DNA from: Rhodospirillaceae bacterium
GTDB taxonomy: Bacteria > Pseudomonadota > Alphaproteobacteria > Thalassobaculales > Thalassobaculaceae
Assembly (NCBI GenBank): GCA_002730675.1
Contig: PCAV01000147.1
Location: 1 to 8,960, forward strand
Reading direction: 5' to 3'
Length of the DNA stretch: 8,960 nucleotides
Part shown: piece after piece, positions 6,099 to 8,960 of the stretch
How the letters are laid out: every line of letters starts with the position of its first letter
Position numbering within the stretch: position 1 is the stretch's first letter
Position numbers and translations under genes: made by a program
The notes under the pieces: model-generated
Told to the model about the DNA's origin: nothing
The model's input: only the letters and a program-made list of their open reading frames with translations
Database searches by the model: none

Positions 6099-7223
6099 AT
6101 GAGCCAGAATACGGAGCCAACTTTTGTTTCAAGTTGGAATGAATGGGATCCATTAAGGCATGTGATTGTTGGAAGGGCAGATGGTACATGTATCCCTGCA
6201 ACCGAACCCGCGCTTGATGCAAAAGTGCCCGAAGATAGCGACATGCGGGGGCAGTTTGGTCCACGACCAAAAGATACAATAGATAAAGCGAATGAACTAT
6301 TAGATGCATTTGCGAGTAAGCTCGAAAGCCGCGGTATCAAAGTAGATCGACCAACACCAATTGACTTTAATCAGGTCACCTCCACGCCCGATTGGAAGAC
6401 TGAAACAATGTTTGGCTGTATGCCTCCAAGAGATGTTTTGCTAACCGTCGGAAAAGAAATGCTCGAAGCCACCATGTCTTATAGATGTCGTTGGTTCGAA
6501 TATTTATGTTATCGGCCGTTGCTGCAGCGTTATTACGCTGAGGATCCAAAGATGAGGCACGAGGCGGTTCCCAAGCCAAGGTTAACTGAGGCTGATTACA
6601 GACCGGACTATTTATCAGACAAAATTGGCGTAGAAAAACAATTAGAGTGGACGGAACAAAAATTTTTCGTAACTACTGAAGAAGAGCCATTGTTTGATGC
6701 TGCTGACGTGCTACGTTTTGGCCGTGACTTAGTCGTTCAGCATGGCTTTACAACTAACCTTAAAGGTATTGACTGGTTGTCGCGGCACTTTCCAGAACAT
6801 AGAGTGCACGCCGTAAATTTTCCGGGCGATCCTTATCCAATTCACATCGATGCAACTTTTACCCCAATAAAGCCAGGCCTCATTTTGAACAATCCCCAAC
6901 GGAGGTTACCTTTAGAACAGCGGATGATGTTTGAAAAGAATGGGTGGGAAATTGTAGATGCGGCGCAACCCGCGCATAATTCGCCGCCTCCGTTATGTTA
7001 CTCATCTGTTTGGTTGTCCATGAATGTATTGGTACTAGATCCTAAAACCGTTTGCGTTGAAAAATCTGAAGTTTACCAAGCAGATCAATTAGACAAGTTA
7101 GGCATGGAAGTTATTGAAGTTGATTTGCGAGACGCTTACGCATTTGGTGGGGGGTTGCACTGCTGTACAGCAGATGTACACCGTGAAGGGAGTTGCGAAG
7201 ATTACTTTCCTAACTCAATCTAA
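6099..7223 (+). CDS. AGAT-like amidinotransferase (glycine amidinotransferase family)
   Basis: A 374-residue protein closely resembling the catalytic half of vertebrate L-arginine:glycine amidinotransferase. FDAAD (199-203), PIHIDATF (247-254), WLSMNVL (305-311) and GGGLHCCTADVHREG (350-364) are all recognisable. The expected catalytic residues are Asp200, His249 and Cys355. Such enzymes move the amidino group of arginine to an amine, releasing ornithine. Glycine is the default acceptor, giving guanidinoacetate, but the positions matching human Asn300 and Met302 are Tyr246 and Ile248, so another acceptor is possible. The open frame begins at 6039, but ATG 6099 is preferred because it has GGAG (6087-6090) at 8 nt and the family begins near VSSWNEWDPL. 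The gene lies 101 bp after the dehydrogenase pseudogene and abuts the DMSP lyase gene tail-to-tail with no gap. Confidence 0.88.
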   Translation: MSQNTEPTFVSSWNEWDPLRHVIVGRADGTCIPATEPALDAKVPEDSDMRGQFGPRPKDTIDKANELLDAFASKLESRGIKVDRPTPIDFNQVTSTPDWKTETMFGCMPPRDVLLTVGKEMLEATMSYRCRWFEYLCYRPLLQRYYAEDPKMRHEAVPKPRLTEADYRPDYLSDKIGVEKQLEWTEQKFFVTTEEEPLFDAADVLRFGRDLVVQHGFTTNLKGIDWLSRHFPEHRVHAVNFPGDPYPIHIDATFTPIKPGLILNNPQRRLPLEQRMMFEKNGWEIVDAAQPAHNSPPPLCYSSVWLSMNVLVLDPKTVCVEKSEVYQADQLDKLGMEVIEVDLRDAYAFGGGLHCCTADVHREGSCEDYFPNSI

Positions 7224-7829
7224 TTAGCTGTCTGTTTCCATCCAGAGCATCCAGATCGCTAGAAGCGGCTTGTTTCCCGCCTTCATTGCATGCCATATAT
7301 TAGGTGGATTATGTATCGTTTCACCAGATGTCCTAGCAAGCCAAGGGTTGGCCTCTTGACGCCATTCACCCTCACTGATTACCAGGTAACCTTCTTCAGG
7401 GGGGTGTCGGTGATTTGGGTATTCTATATTAGGAGCGATTAAGCTAGCTCCCACCCTTACCTTACGATGATTTTCTAGACCGCCGTCTCCGATTATGACT
7501 GCATTTGCGTGGCCGTTATAAAAGTCGTCCGTTTGGTCTTTATAGTCGAGGCGTGGCTGCCAAGGCAATTTTTGGGCTATTGCCTCAAATGTGTGTCCTA
7601 CATTTTCCATAGGCGCAGACGTTTGAGATGCAACACTGAGGGCAGCTTGTAGGTATTCGCACACAGGCGGCATTTCTTTCCTGTCAGAATCGTTTATTTT
7701 TCCCGTATCCTCTTTTAGTGCCTGGTGGCATTTCTCGAAAAAGTCTTTGATTGATGATTCTGGTAGAGCGCGTGCGGCAGTGCAGTGGGCATCTAAAAAT
7801 GCTGAAAGGTGGGTCGGTCTCTCGGTCAT
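7224..7829 (-). CDS. dddQ: DMSP lyase, DddQ-type cupin
   Basis: A 201-residue protein with a C-terminal cupin barrel, the usual size for DddQ. It matches the metal- and substrate-binding pattern known from Ruegeria lacuscaerulensis DddQ (Tyr120, His125, Glu129, Tyr131, His163). Here these are Tyr137, His142, Glu146 and Tyr148 in EYPNHRHPPEEGY, and His180 in NIWHAM. Every interval is identical, with a constant offset of 17. The enzyme cleaves dimethylsulfoniopropionate to dimethyl sulfide and acrylate in the cytoplasm. The N-terminal half is helical-looking and has no signal peptide. DddW, DddK and DddL share the fold, but the residue spacing and length favour DddQ. It lies 39 bp downstream of a GNAT gene on the same strand and is probably cotranscribed. 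Its own ribosome site (GAGAAG) is weak. Its stop codon overlaps no spacer with the opposing amidinotransferase. Confidence 0.87.
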   Translation of the reverse strand: MTERPTHLSAFLDAHCTAARALPESSIKDFFEKCHQALKEDTGKINDSDRKEMPPVCEYLQAALSVASQTSAPMENVGHTFEAIAQKLPWQPRLDYKDQTDDFYNGHANAVIIGDGGLENHRKVRVGASLIAPNIEYPNHRHPPEEGYLVISEGEWRQEANPWLARTSGETIHNPPNIWHAMKAGNKPLLAIWMLWMETDS

Positions 7830-7868
7830 AAAATCAAACTTCTCGCATTTAAATGGTATTGAGAAAAA

Positions 7869-8336
7869 TTATGTGATCCAATAAGACATTAATAGCCTAT
7901 CGTGAGCAAAAAAACCAATATCCTTATAAAGTCGCCTCGCTCTAGTGTTATGGGTTTCTACCTCGAGGCTTAGTCTTTGGATTTCAAGCGTAGGACAGAG
8001 TTCTATAGCAAATTCTATAGCTTTGCGCCCAACTCCTGAGCCACGGAAGGGTTCGCGCAAGAAAAGCTCATCCAAGAAACCGTCTTTGCCGCCCGCTTCA
8101 ATAGTGAATCCTATTGCGATCACCAGATACCCTGCCACGTTATCTGCTACATCGATTAACCAAATGCTAACATATGGATTATCCTGTAAAGCGAAGGTAA
8201 GAGAAGATGCAATTTTTTCATTACTTACTTGTTGACGATCAAACCTGTAGTATTCGCTTATTAGTGTTTTTAAAATATTGGTATCAGCTTTTTTTGCCTT
8301 CCTGAATCGAGGCTCTATTTTTATTTTGGGAGGCAT
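7869..8336 (-). CDS. GNAT-family N-acetyltransferase
   Basis: A 155-residue single-domain GNAT protein. The acetyl-CoA pyrophosphate-binding motif is seen as RGSGVG (98-103), preceded by the beta-4 strand DELFL (89-93) and followed by the typical LEVETHNTRARRLYKDIGF (124-142). It transfers an acetyl group to an amine whose identity cannot be read from the sequence. It is the first gene of a two-gene unit with dddQ. An AAAGGAG ribosome site (core at plus-strand 8347-8350) precedes ATG 8336 with about 10 nt spacing. The 130-bp region upstream is shared with the divergently read binding-protein gene, so the two units may share regulation. Confidence 0.85.
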   Translation of the reverse strand: MPPKIKIEPRFRKAKKADTNILKTLISEYYRFDRQQVSNEKIASSLTFALQDNPYVSIWLIDVADNVAGYLVIAIGFTIEAGGKDGFLDELFLREPFRGSGVGRKAIEFAIELCPTLEIQRLSLEVETHNTRARRLYKDIGFFAHDRLLMSYWIT

Positions 8337-8466
8337 CGTGTTTTTGCTCCTTTATAGATCTCGGCTATTTTATTTTACTAAGAAATTATTGAATAGTTTG
8401 TTTTGAACACAAAATAATGGGTGTGTATATTGTTAATATTCGAAGCGAAATACTAGGGCCTTTACC
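8337..8466. promoter_or_regulatory. Divergent regulatory region between the GNAT-dddQ unit and the binding-protein gene
   Basis: 130 bp of AT-rich DNA between divergent starts. On the plus strand TTGAAC (8403-8408) is separated by 17 bp from TATATT (8426-8431), matching the sigma-70 consensus at four and five of six positions. A start near 8438 would leave a leader of about 29 nt containing AGGG (8455-8458), 8 nt before ATG 8467. The leftward promoter was not identified with confidence. Confidence 0.5.
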
Positions 8467-8960
8467 ATGACAACATTCAAAAATAAGCGCTTCTCTCGAC
8501 GAGGTTTTCTTGCAGGAACTGGGATGCTAGCTGCGGGGATTTCTCTACCTAGCAGCTTACTGAAAGCTAGTGGGTCATCAACGCTAAATTTTTATAATTG
8601 GGATACTTACATAGGCGAGACGACCCTCTCAGATTTCAAAAGTTCTAGCGGAATAGACGTAAAGATGGATTTGTTTTCTGATAATGACGAATTGTTTGGA
8701 AAACTTCGAGCTGGTAATCCTGGTTATGATCTTATTGTACCTTCAAGCGATTTTGTCGAAAGAATGATAATAGCCGATATGCTCTCGCCATTAGACGATA
8801 ATGCCATTCCTAACAGGGTGAATGTGGAGCCAACGTTTCTCGATGTAGGATTTGACCCAGGTCGACGTTATTCTCTCCCATACATGTGGGGAACAATGGG
8901 GATTGGTTATAGAAAATCAAAAGTGGATGGAACTCCCGATAGTTGGAAATGGCTACTAGA
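8467..8960 (+). CDS. PotD/PotF-like ABC-transporter substrate-binding protein with Tat signal, 3' end outside window
   Basis: From ATG 8467 the frame stays open to the end of the window, giving 164 codons of a protein that normally has about 350. The N-terminus has a twin-arginine export signal: basic residues, then SRRGFL (10-15) and a hydrophobic stretch, with likely cleavage after about Ala34 (LLKAS). The mature part LNFYNWDTYIGETTLSDFK and later YDLIVPSSDFVERM fit the polyamine-binding PotD/PotF family (type 2 periplasmic binding fold). It would capture a cationic amine in the periplasm for an ABC importer, whose permease and ATPase genes should follow downstream. Spermidine or putrescine is the default guess, and related proteins bind other amines. 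AGGG at 8455-8458 serves as ribosome site. Confidence 0.87.
   Translation, partial: MTTFKNKRFSRRGFLAGTGMLAAGISLPSSLLKASGSSTLNFYNWDTYIGETTLSDFKSSSGIDVKMDLFSDNDELFGKLRAGNPGYDLIVPSSDFVERMIIADMLSPLDDNAIPNRVNVEPTFLDVGFDPGRRYSLPYMWGTMGIGYRKSKVDGTPDSWKWLL

Noticed and set aside
1..8960. tRNA genes, CRISPR arrays, insertion sequences, riboswitches or prophage genes
   Set aside because: Both strands were read for cloverleaf ends, regular direct repeats, terminal inverted repeats and transposase or phage motifs, and none was seen. A covariance-model scan could still find a small RNA that I would miss by eye.

Overview
The window looks like a chromosomal piece of a marine alphaproteobacterium with moderate to low GC. 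The lineage is inferred from gene content: a SUF iron-sulfur operon tail of alphaproteobacterial type, a DddQ-type DMSP lyase, a bacterial amidinotransferase and a Tat-exported polyamine-type binding protein. No rRNA or other lineage marker is present. I saw no tRNA, IS element, CRISPR array or phage gene.

Layout. 1-656 (+) is the end of a suf operon: the C-terminal part of a SufT/MIP18 (DUF59) protein, then an A-type Fe-S carrier. 743-2088 (+) holds an EamA drug/metabolite transporter and a GFA-domain zinc protein read from a GTG start. 4705-2091 (-) is a tight three-gene operon: a double hot-dog (MaoC-like) protein, a CaiD-like crotonase, and a dimerisation-domain SAM methyltransferase. The methyltransferase starts at TTG and is split by a one-base frameshift in a homopolymer. 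4957-5997 (+) is a medium-chain zinc alcohol dehydrogenase broken by an in-frame stop and two frameshifts. 6099-7223 (+) is an AGAT-like amidinotransferase. 8336-7224 (-) carries a GNAT acetyltransferase followed by a DMSP lyase with the complete DddQ active-site residue pattern. From 8467 (+) a PotD/PotF-like binding protein with a twin-arginine signal runs off the window.

How the genes may work together. The right half groups genes for small polar marine metabolites: DMSP cleavage to DMS and acrylate, amidino-group transfer from arginine (which releases ornithine), and uptake of a polyamine-like compound. The CoA-ester operon in the middle could in principle receive acrylate-derived or other short acyl-CoA intermediates, but nothing in the sequence proves that link. 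Two of the roughly ten genes are disrupted. Two of the three indels could be explained by homopolymer sequencing error, so true decay and read error need to be separated before either gene is called dead.
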